From NCBI RefSeq assembly GCF_014250515.1, contig NZ_CP060202.1, positions 245,001 to 309,000 of the forward strand: a stretch of 64,000 nucleotides of DNA, given 5' to 3'. Numbering within the stretch: the first letter of the stretch is position 1; every line of letters starts with the position of its first letter. The notes under the pieces are model-generated. The model had not been told where the DNA came from. It saw only the letters and a list, made by a program, of their open reading frames with translations, and made no database searches. Of this stretch, positions 10,917-19,520 are shown one piece after another. Source of the DNA: Hymenobacter sediminicola. Lineage in GTDB: Bacteria; Bacteroidota; Bacteroidia; Cytophagales; Hymenobacteraceae. The translations under genes were made by a program, and so were the position numbers.

Positions 10917-10989
10917 CTCGTATGCTGACGTTGAGTTAGTAGTGCAATGACCGCACGCGAGATGCTTCGCTCTGCTCTGCATGACGTTC
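10889..10989. repeat. large inverted repeat overlapping the 5' end of the agarase-like gene
   Basis: Perfect 32-bp arms (10889-10920 and 10958-10989) enclose a 37-bp centre whose edges also pair imperfectly. The left arm contains catgcagagcagagcgaag. The element fills the space between the GH2 stop (11009) and the next gene, and extends into that gene's first codons. A shorter relative lies at 4010-4040. This is the form expected of a REP- or MITE-like intergenic repeat. Transcribed, it would form a very stable hairpin between two PUL cistrons. Confidence 0.8.
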
Positions 10990-11008
10990 TTTCTTATAGG
11001 TAGCATGA

Positions 11009-12877
11009 TTATTTTCCGTCGTACTTCTGGGCCATTTGGCGGTAGAAATCCTGCAGCACATAGAAGGCTTTTTTCTTGACGCCGGTGCTGGAAATCAGGC
11101 CTTTGCGGTTGAAGCCGTTCTGGTACACCGGGTGCTGGCGGCGGGTGGCGCGGAAGTCGGCCAGAATCCAGGGAGTCATGCCGCGCAGGTTCTTGATGGT
11201 ACTCAGCATCTTGAGTTGGTTCACGTACAGCGCCTCCTGGTATTCCTCGCTCCAGCGTGTGTCGGCGTCGCCGTGGTAGCCGGCCAGGGCGTCGCCGCCA
11301 AACTCACTAATGGTGACGGGCTTGTTGTACTTGATGTCGAAGGTGTATTTGGTGATTTCGCTGGGCTTGCCGCCCCAGTACCAGCCGGCGTACTCGTTGA
11401 TGCTGGTCAAATCCAAGAACTCGCCCAGCGGGTCGTCCACGTGAATTACGTTGTCGGGGGTACGGTGCAGTTCCAGGGCGGCCGAAATCAGGCGGGTATC
11501 GTCCAGGGAGCGGGCTTTCTGGGCCAGGCTGCTCATGAATTTCAGCCGCGGCTCACCCAGCGGCGTTTCGTTACCCACGCTCCACACCACCACGCTGGCG
11601 CGGTTCTTCCCCATAGCAATCAGGTCGGAGAGCTGCTGCTCGGCGTTCTGGTAGGTGGCGGGGTTTTCCCAGGCAATGGTCCAGTACACCGGCACTTCGG
11701 CCCACACCAGCAAGCCCATTTCGTCGGCTAGCTTGAGCATGGTTTCGTTGTGCGGGTAGTGGGCCAGGCGCACGTAGTTGCAGCCCAGCTCCTTGGCCCA
11801 GGTAAGCAGCATGCGCAAGTCCCCCTCGCCCCGGGCCCGGCCCGGAATCAGTGGGTTTTCATCGTGCATGCTGATGCCGCGCATGTAAATGCTCTTGCCG
11901 TTGAGCAGGATATCCGCGCCCTTGGTTTGAATCGTGCGGAAGCCAATCCGGTCCTGCACCGCGTCCGAGCCGCTCGTGAGGCGCACGGCGTACAGCTTCG
12001 GGCTCAGCGGCGACCAGCGGGCCAGCTTTTTGGCCGGCAGGCTGAACGTGGCGCGGCCTTCGCCATCGGTTTTCACGGTGTGCTTAATACCCGCTTCACT
12101 GATGTTCAATGTCACCGATTGACCGGCCTTGCCCGCGCCGGCCAGCTGCACGTAGCCCGCCAGCGTGTTTGGGTCGTTTTTGGCCAGCTGCACTTTGTAG
12201 TCGCTGATGTAGGTGTCGGGGGTTTCGGCAATGAACACGTCGCGCGTGATGCCGCCGTAGTTCCACCAGTCGGTGTTGATGGTGGGTACTTCGTTGGGGC
12301 GGCGCGTGTTGTCGGCCTTCACCACCACGAAGTTCTCGCCGGTGCCGCTGAGCTGGTCGGTGATGTCATACTGAATCGGAGTGAAGCCGCCCTTGTGCAT
12401 GCCCAGCTTCTTGCCGTTCAGGTACATGTGCGACTCGTAATTAATAGCCCCGAAGTACAGGAAATACCGTTTGCCGGGCTTGGGTGCCAGCGTGAAGCTT
12501 TTCTTGTACCAGATGGTACCCTCGTAGTACAGCAGCTCCGGCCGCTGCGAGTTCCAGTCGCCCGGAATCTGCATGGCCTGCGACTTGTCGAAGTCGTACT
12601 CAATCAGCTCGGCCTCTTGCTTGCTGCTCGGCTTGGCGTTGTCGTAGTAGCCGCCCTTGCCGCTCTTCGACTGGTCGAAAGCCTCCCGGCGGTAGTCGTA
12701 GAAGCCGTTTTCGTAGGGGTCGATGATGTAGTTCCAGCTGCCGTTCAAGCTTAGCACCTGCCGGCCCGGCATGTTCTGAATCAGGATGGACTGGGCCTGC
12801 AGCGGCCGGCTGCTGAACGCGCCCACGAGCAGCAACGCAGCCGCCATTAGCGTTTTCATCAGGGTGGGTGAAGTCAT
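11009..12877 (-). CDS. GH2 beta-glucuronidase-like enzyme, secreted
   Basis: The product has 622 residues from the ATG at 12877, with a signal peptide ending RPLQAQ (about residue 29). Domains run sugar-binding jelly roll, immunoglobulin-like and TIM barrel. The catalytic pair is visible: acid/base Glu437 in SVGNETP and nucleophile Glu525 in TISEFGG. TDWWNYGGITRDV (202-214) and NEYAGWYWG resemble beta-glucuronidases. FNRKGL supplies Asn590-x-Lys592, matching the N-x-K motif that binds the glucuronate carboxylate in characterised glucuronidases. That makes beta-glucuronidase more likely than beta-galactosidase and fits the uronate genes at the end of the same locus. It is third after SusC and SusD. 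ATGs at 12859 and 12967 are alternative starts; the latter adds a tail unlike a signal. Confidence 0.85.
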   Translation of the reverse strand: MTSPTLMKTLMAAALLLVGAFSSRPLQAQSILIQNMPGRQVLSLNGSWNYIIDPYENGFYDYRREAFDQSKSGKGGYYDNAKPSSKQEAELIEYDFDKSQAMQIPGDWNSQRPELLYYEGTIWYKKSFTLAPKPGKRYFLYFGAINYESHMYLNGKKLGMHKGGFTPIQYDITDQLSGTGENFVVVKADNTRRPNEVPTINTDWWNYGGITRDVFIAETPDTYISDYKVQLAKNDPNTLAGYVQLAGAGKAGQSVTLNISEAGIKHTVKTDGEGRATFSLPAKKLARWSPLSPKLYAVRLTSGSDAVQDRIGFRTIQTKGADILLNGKSIYMRGISMHDENPLIPGRARGEGDLRMLLTWAKELGCNYVRLAHYPHNETMLKLADEMGLLVWAEVPVYWTIAWENPATYQNAEQQLSDLIAMGKNRASVVVWSVGNETPLGEPRLKFMSSLAQKARSLDDTRLISAALELHRTPDNVIHVDDPLGEFLDLTSINEYAGWYWGGKPSEITKYTFDIKYNKPVTISEFGGDALAGYHGDADTRWSEEYQEALYVNQLKMLSTIKNLRGMTPWILADFRATRRQHPVYQNGFNRKGLISSTGVKKKAFYVLQDFYRQMAQKYDGK

Positions 12878-12986
12878 AATAGAGTGGAAAGGGTGCAGTA
12901 GAAGAGGACCGAAAACGTGCGCCAACGCAGCCCGACCCTTGCAGTGGCCTGGCTGCGTTTTGCTCACACTTTTTCACTCACTCTCA

Positions 12987-14501
12987 CTAGTTGTAGCCCG
13001 GGTTCTGGGTCAGAATAGGATTGGTCTGGATTTCCTGAATCGGAACCGGGAACAGCAGGTCGTTCTGGTCGATGCGGGTAGCAACATTGGCGCGTGTGAA
13101 GAAGGCGTTCATCACCGGAATGGCGCGGTCGGTACGCACCAGATCAAACCAGCGGTGGCCTTCGAAGCTTAGCTCCAAGCGGCGCTCCAGCTCCAGACGG
13201 GTGCGCAGTGTGCCTTGCGTAGTGCCGGCCGGCAGGTCGACGGTGGCGTTGGCAGTGCCCACAGGCAGGTTGCGCGAGCGGCGGATTACCTGGTTTACGG
13301 CCGTCAGGGCGGCAGCGGTAGGGCCGCCCTGCTCATTTACGGCTTCGGCGTACATCAGCAGTACATCGGCGTGGCGCAGCACAATCCAGTCGTTGTCGGC
13401 GTCGGTGGCACTGGTGGGCGTATCGATGTACTTCTTGGTGTAGTATTGGCTGGTAGCTACCGGATTGATAGGCAGTGTGTAGGACGTAGCCGCGCGCACA
13501 TCGGTCGTGCCGCTGGCCGTGAAGGCCGCTACCAAATCCGTATCCACGGTGTTGAACTGCTGCCCGGTAAACGATGCCCCAATCAGGGCCGTGGTTTGCG
13601 CAGCCGTGTAGGCCGGCATAAACCAGGTGGTGAAGGCACTGCCCACGCCCAGCGCCCCTTTGGTATAGCGCACGGCGAAGATGATTTCGTTATTCACCTC
13701 GTTGGTGGTAGCGAAAACGTTGGCGTAGACGGGCAACAGCGTGTAGGTGGAGCCCGTGGCCAGCGGCTGTAGCTTGTCGGCGGCCTGCTGGTATTTCTTC
13801 TGAGTGAGCAGCACCTTGCCCAGCAGCGCCGTAGCGGCGCCTTTGGTGGCGCGGCCCAGGTTTACACCGGTCTGGGTAACGGGCAGGTTCTGTTCGGCAA
13901 ATGCCAGATCCTGCTCAATCTGAGCGTATACTTCCGTTACCGGGCGGCGGCCAAACTGATAGGCATCGGGGATGGTTTCGATTTCCTGAGTCACCAGGGG
14001 TACCTCGCCCCAGATGCGCACCGCGTTGAAATAGGCCAGCGCCCGGATAAAGCGCACCTCGGCGTAGTAGCGGTTGCGGGTGGCATCGGTGAGCTTGATG
14101 GCGCCGGCCCGGCCCAGCACAATGTTGCAGCGGGCAATGGCGCGGTACGTCGACAGCCAATAGCTCTGTACGTTGTTGTTGTCGCTGATCAGGGTGAAGT
14201 CGTTAAACTCGTTGAGTCGTTCGCCCGAGGTAACGGTGAAGCTGTTGTCCGACGGAATTTCGCCGAACACAAAAATGCCGCGGCTGCCACCTGCGCGGCC
14301 ATACAAATCCTGCAGCGACGAGTATGCCGCCGTCACGCCGTTGAAAATGCTCAGCGAATCGGTGTAGCCTTCGGTGGTAGGCAGGCGCGTGGGGTCGTTC
14401 AGTTCGATGAAGTCCTTGTCGCAGGAAGAAGTGCCCAGCGCCAGGCCCAGCAGTGCCGCAGCACCGGCCCCTTTGAAAATATGTTTGAAGTCGATAGTCA
14501 T
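12987..14501 (-). CDS. SusD/RagB-family outer-membrane glycan-binding lipoprotein
   Basis: The product has 504 residues with a lipoprotein signal ending LGTSSC (Cys27), followed by acidic and lysine residues (DKD) like the surface-export signals of Bacteroidota lipoproteins. The N-terminal SusD-like part (IELNDPTRLPTTEGYTDS, then helical TPR-type segments such as AEVRFIRALAYFNAVRIWGEVPL) and the C-terminal ending (LELSFEGHRWFDLVRTDRA, then FPVPIQEIQTNPILTQNPGYN) are characteristic. SusD proteins sit on the cell surface over the SusC channel and capture glycan pieces. It lies 101 bp after susC and 109 bp before the GH2 gene, all on the minus strand. Membership is firm; the ligand is inferred to be the xylan-type substrate of the neighbouring enzymes. 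Confidence 0.95.
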   Translation of the reverse strand: MTIDFKHIFKGAGAAALLGLALGTSSCDKDFIELNDPTRLPTTEGYTDSLSIFNGVTAAYSSLQDLYGRAGGSRGIFVFGEIPSDNSFTVTSGERLNEFNDFTLISDNNNVQSYWLSTYRAIARCNIVLGRAGAIKLTDATRNRYYAEVRFIRALAYFNAVRIWGEVPLVTQEIETIPDAYQFGRRPVTEVYAQIEQDLAFAEQNLPVTQTGVNLGRATKGAATALLGKVLLTQKKYQQAADKLQPLATGSTYTLLPVYANVFATTNEVNNEIIFAVRYTKGALGVGSAFTTWFMPAYTAAQTTALIGASFTGQQFNTVDTDLVAAFTASGTTDVRAATSYTLPINPVATSQYYTKKYIDTPTSATDADNDWIVLRHADVLLMYAEAVNEQGGPTAAALTAVNQVIRRSRNLPVGTANATVDLPAGTTQGTLRTRLELERRLELSFEGHRWFDLVRTDRAIPVMNAFFTRANVATRIDQNDLLFPVPIQEIQTNPILTQNPGYN

Positions 14502-14602
14502 GGTGGGAAAGGGAAGTGAGTTGTTGAGGATAGGCTGTCAGGCGTCGGATTATTCGGCTTCAATAGCCTGCTACCCAACGATTGGCAACCGCCAACTCAG
14601 AG

Positions 14603-17600
14603 TTAGAAACCAACTTGGATGCCCAGCGTGAGGGTGCGGTTCATGGGGTAAGAGCCCTGATCCACGCCGTAAGTGGGGTTGGTGGTGTTGCCGTAGTTGT
14701 TGGCTTCGGGGTTGTAGCCCACATACTTCGTGAAGGTGTACAGGTTCTGCACCGAGGTATAGATGCTGGCGTTCTGCAGACTGGCCTTTTTGGCCCATTC
14801 AACGGGCAGGTTGTAGCGCAACGTCACGTTGCGCACCCGCAGAAACGAGCCGTCGTGGATGAAGTAGGAGTTGAAAACCGTGCGCAGTGAGCCGGATGAA
14901 GTAGCGCGCGGTGTTTTGCCGTCGCCGGGGTCTTCGGGGCTGCGCCAGCGGTTCACCAGCTCGGCGCGGGCGTTGGTCTGGCCCGGCGAGTTGAAGGTGT
15001 ACCGGTCGCCGCCGTACAGCACGTCGTTGCCCTGCGAGCCTTGCAGCGTAACGGCCAAGGACAATGCCTTGTAGCCAAACGTGTTCTGCAGGCCGTAAGT
15101 GAAGTCGGGGAACGGGTTGCCGATAACGCCTACGTCCTGGGTGTTGATCTGGCCGTCGCCGTTTTTGTCTTTGAATTTGAAGTCACCGGGCACAACAGCT
15201 TGGTTGCTGGCTGTCCATCTGGGGCTACTGTCCACATCGGCCTGGTCGCGGTACACGCCCTCCTGCTCGTAGCCGTAGAACACGCCCAGCGGCTGGCCCG
15301 GCACCACCCGAATCGAACCAGTGTAGCCGAATACAGCATCGAAGGTGATTTGCTCATTGGCCCCAGCTAAGGCAATGACTTCGTTGCGGTTCAGGGAGAG
15401 GTTGGCCGCCGTGCTCCAAGTAAAGTCGCCTTCCAGGATGTTGGCCGTATTCAGTTGGAACTCCAGGCCGCGGTTGCGCACCTCGCCCACATTAGCCAAC
15501 GCCCGCGACGAATAGCCCAGCAACGACGGAATGTTGCGGTTCAACAGCAAGTCGGTGGTATTGCGCTGGTAGGCAGCCACGGTCAGGTAAATCCGGTCGC
15601 GGAACAAGCCCAGGTCGAAGCCGGCATCAACCTGTGTATTGGTTTCCCAGCCTAGGTCCCGGATGGCGACGCCGTTGGGCGAGAAGCCGTAGAAGCGCGT
15701 GCCGGCGCCAGCGCCAAACACATAGTTGGCGGCCGTCTGGTAGCTCTGGTAGTTGTAGTCGCCGATGTTGTTGTTGCCGGTCACGCCGTAGGAGGCGCGC
15801 AGCTTCAGCTCCGAAATGGCTGGAACAGCTTTGATGAAGTTCTCTTCTCCCACGCGCCAGGCCAGTGCCACCGAGGGGAACGTAGCGTAACGATTGTCGG
15901 GGCCGAAGCGCGAAGAGCCGTCGGTGCGGAGGGCCGCCGTCAGGATGTAGCGCTCCTTGAAGGCGTAGTCGAGGCGGCCAAATACGGACGTCAGCGAGTT
16001 GGCCGAGTAGTTGGCCTGTCCGAACAACTGCCCGGCAGCCGTGGCGTACTCAATGTTGGTGTTGGTGTAGGTGCCGGTCTGGCCCAGGACGGTGCTGCCC
16101 TCGTTGGTGTTGCGCTGCGCCGAATAGCCGGCCAGCAGCGTCACGTTGTGGTTCACGCCCAGCGTCCGGTTGTAGGTGGCTGTGTTTTCCCACACCCAGT
16201 TCAGGTTGGTGGAGTTGCCCTGCCGCGCATCAATGTTGTTGAGCACGGGGTTGCTGATGTTGGCCGCCTGGTTGCTGTTGGTGGGCAGCGTGGCCGGCAC
16301 ATAGATGGCCCGGCGGTTGCTGAGCAGTTCGGCCCCGAAGTTGGTGCGCAGGTTCAGCCCCTTGATAATTTCAAAGTCCAGGAAAGTTGAACCCAACGCC
16401 CGCACGGCGCTGGTGCGGTCCTGATACAGGTCGATGGTAGCTACCGGATTGAGCAGGTCGCCGGGGGTAGTCAGGCCAGAGCCCGAGTTGCGGATGGCGC
16501 CGTAGTCGCCGTTGGGCAGGAATACCGGAATAACGGGCGGCAGAATAAGGGCCGAGGTGACGATGGCCGTTTCGCCGCCGGGGCCGCCGCCCTGAATGTT
16601 GCCGCCGTTGTAGCTGCCCGAAATTGGCAGTACGTCGGTGCGCGAGAAGTTAGGGGCCAGGCTCAGACCCAGTTTCAGCTTCTTGCTCAGCTGCGCATCG
16701 TAGTTGGCGCGCAGGGCAAACCGGTCGAAGCCGGTGTTCTTTACCACGCCGGTCTGCTTAAAATAGCTGCCCGAAATGTAGAAACGCGAGAGGCTAGTGC
16801 CGCCCGAGGCCGACAGCTGGTATTGCTGCTGCATGCCCGTGCGGAATATTTCGTCCTGCCAGTCGGTGTTGGGCAGCTCGGGGGCTCCGGCCTGCAGCGT
16901 GGCCGGAATGGCACGGTTGCCGTTGGTGAACGACTCACGCAGATAGTCCAGGTACTCGTCGCGGTCCATCAGGTCTACGCGCTTAGCCACCTGCACAACA
17001 CCGGTGTTGGCCGTGAAGTTGAAGCGCGTTTTGCCGTCGTTGCGTCCGCGCTTGGTGGTCACAATCACAATGCCGTTGCCACCGCGCGAGCCGTAGATAG
17101 CCGAGGCCGCCGCATCCTTCAAAATCTGAATGCTCTGAATGTCGCCGGGCGGAATCTGGTTGTAGCTGTCGGCACTGTTCAGAGGGTATCCGTCCACCAC
17201 GTACAGTGGCGAGTTGCCGGCCGAAATAGAACCTAGCCCGCGAATCCGGATAACGGCCCCGGCGCCCGGCTCGCCCGAAGGCTCCGTAATCTGGGCACCA
17301 GCCACCAAGCCCACCAACGCCTCGTTGGGCGAGGCCACCGGTATCAGTTCTACTTGTTTGGCCGAAACAGTGGCAATAGAAGTGCTCAGTAGCTTTTTCT
17401 CCTGCACCCCATAGCCCACCACCACTACCTCACTCAGCGTTTTGTTGTCGGGAGCAAGCGAGATATTAACCGTGCTGCGTCCTCCTACGGCCGTTTCCTG
17501 GGGCAGGTAGCCAATAAAGCTGAAGACCAGCGTGGCATCGTCGGCGGCCGTGATGGAGTAACGGCCGTCCGTGTCGGTTTGGGTACCGTTGCTGGTGCCG

Positions 17601-17818
17601 CGTACCACCACGTTCACGCCGGGTAATCCGGCTCCTTTTTCGTCCACTACTCGGCCTTTCACGGTGATGTCGGCTGCGGGCATGCTGCTTGTGAGTGAGT
17701 ACTCAATAGGCGTATGCACTGCAGCCAAGGCCGTGCTGTACAGAAACCCTGATGCCGGCAGCAGCAGCAAGGGCCGGGCCAGCTGCCGAAAACGCGAGTG
17801 AGGTAGAGAAGAGGGCAT
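14603..17818 (-). CDS. SusC/RagA-family TonB-linked outer-membrane transporter
   Basis: The product has 1071 residues from the ATG at 17818; a longer reading to 17887 adds 23 residues ahead of a basic signal peptide and is less likely. After the signal comes a carboxypeptidase-regulatory-like domain (ITVKGRVVDEKGAGLPGVNV, with GTQTDTDGRYSI). The SusC signature SEVVVVGYGVQEKK, a plug domain (SISAGNSPLYVVDGYPL, AAASAIYGSRGGNGIVIVTT) and a 22-strand-type barrel follow, ending in aromatic-rich RTLTLGIQVGF. It imports oligosaccharides with TonB energy in complex with the adjacent SusD. It is the first gene of the nine-gene minus-strand PUL and is divergent from the LacI-type regulator, with 625 bp between their starts. 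Confidence 0.95.
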   Translation of the reverse strand: MPSSLPHSRFRQLARPLLLLPASGFLYSTALAAVHTPIEYSLTSSMPAADITVKGRVVDEKGAGLPGVNVVVRGTSNGTQTDTDGRYSITAADDATLVFSFIGYLPQETAVGGRSTVNISLAPDNKTLSEVVVVGYGVQEKKLLSTSIATVSAKQVELIPVASPNEALVGLVAGAQITEPSGEPGAGAVIRIRGLGSISAGNSPLYVVDGYPLNSADSYNQIPPGDIQSIQILKDAAASAIYGSRGGNGIVIVTTKRGRNDGKTRFNFTANTGVVQVAKRVDLMDRDEYLDYLRESFTNGNRAIPATLQAGAPELPNTDWQDEIFRTGMQQQYQLSASGGTSLSRFYISGSYFKQTGVVKNTGFDRFALRANYDAQLSKKLKLGLSLAPNFSRTDVLPISGSYNGGNIQGGGPGGETAIVTSALILPPVIPVFLPNGDYGAIRNSGSGLTTPGDLLNPVATIDLYQDRTSAVRALGSTFLDFEIIKGLNLRTNFGAELLSNRRAIYVPATLPTNSNQAANISNPVLNNIDARQGNSTNLNWVWENTATYNRTLGVNHNVTLLAGYSAQRNTNEGSTVLGQTGTYTNTNIEYATAAGQLFGQANYSANSLTSVFGRLDYAFKERYILTAALRTDGSSRFGPDNRYATFPSVALAWRVGEENFIKAVPAISELKLRASYGVTGNNNIGDYNYQSYQTAANYVFGAGAGTRFYGFSPNGVAIRDLGWETNTQVDAGFDLGLFRDRIYLTVAAYQRNTTDLLLNRNIPSLLGYSSRALANVGEVRNRGLEFQLNTANILEGDFTWSTAANLSLNRNEVIALAGANEQITFDAVFGYTGSIRVVPGQPLGVFYGYEQEGVYRDQADVDSSPRWTASNQAVVPGDFKFKDKNGDGQINTQDVGVIGNPFPDFTYGLQNTFGYKALSLAVTLQGSQGNDVLYGGDRYTFNSPGQTNARAELVNRWRSPEDPGDGKTPRATSSGSLRTVFNSYFIHDGSFLRVRNVTLRYNLPVEWAKKASLQNASIYTSVQNLYTFTKYVGYNPEANNYGNTTNPTYGVDQGSYPMNRTLTLGIQVGF

Positions 17819-18443
17819 AGAAAGGGAATTTAGGTGTGGGTTTTTATCGAAGGCGGGTGCCAAAGCCAGCCGGAAGTAGGCTCGCAAAAGGGCAGCCGAA
17901 GGCAGAGCCTACCGTGCAGATGGCTTTTTGAGCGTATAAACTGGATGTGGCAATTCGGCAACAGGGCCGGAATGTATTCCGAAAGCGGCGTCCTGCTAGT
18001 AGCTATGCTTTTCTAATCGTTGCGAAGAAAGCAGGCTAAGTCTGGACAAGGACATCAGGCCACGCTACGGACGGACAGCAAGGTTCCGGGAACGGCAACC
18101 AAGCGGAAGAAGGGGTGGGACATTGCTAGTGAGTAAGCACTTGTGGGGAGGACTGGGACCGAAAATACAGCACTCACCAGCCGATAGGTTAGGACGGGGC
18201 CGTGTTTATTTACGAAAACGTTTGCGGGATTCTGTTGAATTTTCCGGTGAGCATCTTGCCTCGCTGGCAACTAAGACTTGGCTATTTAGCCCGAAAACCT
18301 GCCTGACGCCCCCGGAATGCCTGCCGCGCGTGAAGTAAATCCGGGATTAGGTTGTTACTTTATTGACAGAATGCTGCTTCCGCCGCACATGGCCGGGCGC
18401 ATGAGCCGGAACCTCTCCAGCTTGATAACCCGCCGCTTACCGC
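17819..18443. other. divergent susC/lacI regulatory region, no gene seen
   Basis: This 625-bp gap separates the divergent susC and LacI-type regulator genes. Short open frames on both strands show no recognisable family or signal peptide. The only clear element is the operator-like palindrome at 18213-18226. I found no convincing match to the Bacteroidota promoter pattern (TTTG, then TAnnTTTG) for either gene, although the region must drive both. Confidence 0.5.
18213..18226. promoter_or_regulatory. candidate LacI-family operator
   Basis: cgaaaacgtttgcg has a perfect AAACGTTT core and one mismatch in the next base pair, the form of operators bound by LacI/CcpA-type regulators with a central CpG. 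It lies in the divergent region, 218 bp before the regulator's start and 395 bp before that of susC. Binding is inferred from form and place. Confidence 0.5.
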
Positions 18444-19460
18444 ATGAAATCAACCAACCTGAAAAGGCTGGCGCAGGAGTTGAACCTGTCCATCTCCACC
18501 GTATCGAGGGCGCTGAACGACAGCTACGAAATTGCGCCTGAAACCAAAGCCCGCGTGAAGGCGCTGGCCCAACTGCTCAATTATGAGCCGAACCCGTATG
18601 CCAGCAGCCTGCGCAAGCAGAAAAGCCAGACCATTGGCCTGATTCTGCCGGAGGTAGCCAATAACTTTTTCTCGCTGGCCATTGATGGTATCGAGGAAAT
18701 AGCCCGGGCCAACGACTACCATGTGCTGGTCTACCTCACGCACGAAAGCCACAGCCGGGAAGCCGCCATAGTGCAGCACTTGGCCAGTGGCCGAGCCGAT
18801 GGTATTCTGGTATCGGTGGCTAGTGAAAGCCCTGACTTCACGCATTTTGACCTGCTCACGGAGCGCGGTATCCCAACCGTGTTCTTCGACCGGGTGCGCG
18901 ACGAGGAAACCATTACCAAAGTAACGACCGACGACAGCACTAGTGGCTACAAGGCCACCAAGCACCTGATAGATGCGGGCTGCCAGCGTATTGCGTATCT
19001 GCTCGTGTCCGATACGCTTTCCATTGGCCTGCGGCGGCAGCAGGGCTACGAGGATGCCCTGCGTGATGCCGGCTTGGCGTACGACCCGGAACTAGTTCTG
19101 CTGGGCCATCCTGACCGCGAAGAGAATATCATTCTGATTCGGGAGTTGCTACAGAAGCACCCGGATATTGACGGTATTTTCGCCTCCGTAGAAAGCCTGG
19201 CTATGTGTAGCTACGAAGTCTGCCAGGAGCTGGGGAGGCGCATTCCGGAGGACGTGAAGGTTATCAGCTTCTCGAATATGGCCGTCGCGTCACTACTGTC
19301 TCCGGCCCTCACAACTATCACTCAGCCCGCCTACGAAATGGGTCGGGAAGCAGCCCGGATCCTGTTTCGGTCCATCAGCAAGAACAAACCGGTGCTGCCC
19401 AGCCAGAGCATGGAGCTTCAGTCGCAACTGGTAGTGCGCCGGTCTACGCAGGCAAGCTGA
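18444..19460 (+). CDS. LacI-family transcriptional regulator
   Basis: The 338-residue product has the usual family length. The N-terminal helix-turn-helix reads LKRLAQELNLSISTVSRAL (6-24), followed by the hinge region NPYASSLR near 50-57 and the start of the periplasmic-binding-protein-like effector domain (TIGLILPEVANNFFSLAIDG). The C-terminal part has the expected ASVESLAM and TTITQPAYEMGREAARIL segments. Such regulators bind a sugar or sugar acid and control the adjacent catabolic genes. Its divergent position from susC makes the PUL the natural target, with possible autoregulation through the palindrome at 18213-18226. The effector is unknown; a xylo-oligosaccharide or uronate intermediate would fit. 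A hairpin terminator follows at 19470. Confidence 0.92.
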   Translation: MKSTNLKRLAQELNLSISTVSRALNDSYEIAPETKARVKALAQLLNYEPNPYASSLRKQKSQTIGLILPEVANNFFSLAIDGIEEIARANDYHVLVYLTHESHSREAAIVQHLASGRADGILVSVASESPDFTHFDLLTERGIPTVFFDRVRDEETITKVTTDDSTSGYKATKHLIDAGCQRIAYLLVSDTLSIGLRRQQGYEDALRDAGLAYDPELVLLGHPDREENIILIRELLQKHPDIDGIFASVESLAMCSYEVCQELGRRIPEDVKVISFSNMAVASLLSPALTTITQPAYEMGREAARILFRSISKNKPVLPSQSMELQSQLVVRRSTQAS

Positions 19461-19469
19461 ACAACGCAA

Positions 19470-19491
19470 AAGGGCCGCATACGCGGCCCTT
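19470..19491. terminator. hairpin between convergent lacI and tamL genes
   Basis: Perfect 9-bp arms aagggccgc / gcggccctt with loop atac. It lies 10 bp after the regulator's stop and 30 bp before the 3' end of the convergent tamL gene. The flanking T-tract is short, so strength is moderate. Confidence 0.65.
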
Positions 19492-19520
19492 GTTGCTGGA
19501 GATAGTGGCGGAAAAAATTG

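Noticed and set aside
9930-12754. Long plus-strand open frames (313 and 334 codons) opposite the agarase-like and GH2 genes
   Set aside because: G+C-rich antisense shadows: composition is typical of a reverse-frame translation, and the minus-strand genes carry full catalytic motifs.
18055-18338. Overlapping 71-codon open frames on both strands in the susC/lacI divergent region
   Set aside because: No recognisable family, membrane segment or signal; they overlap the operator-like palindrome.
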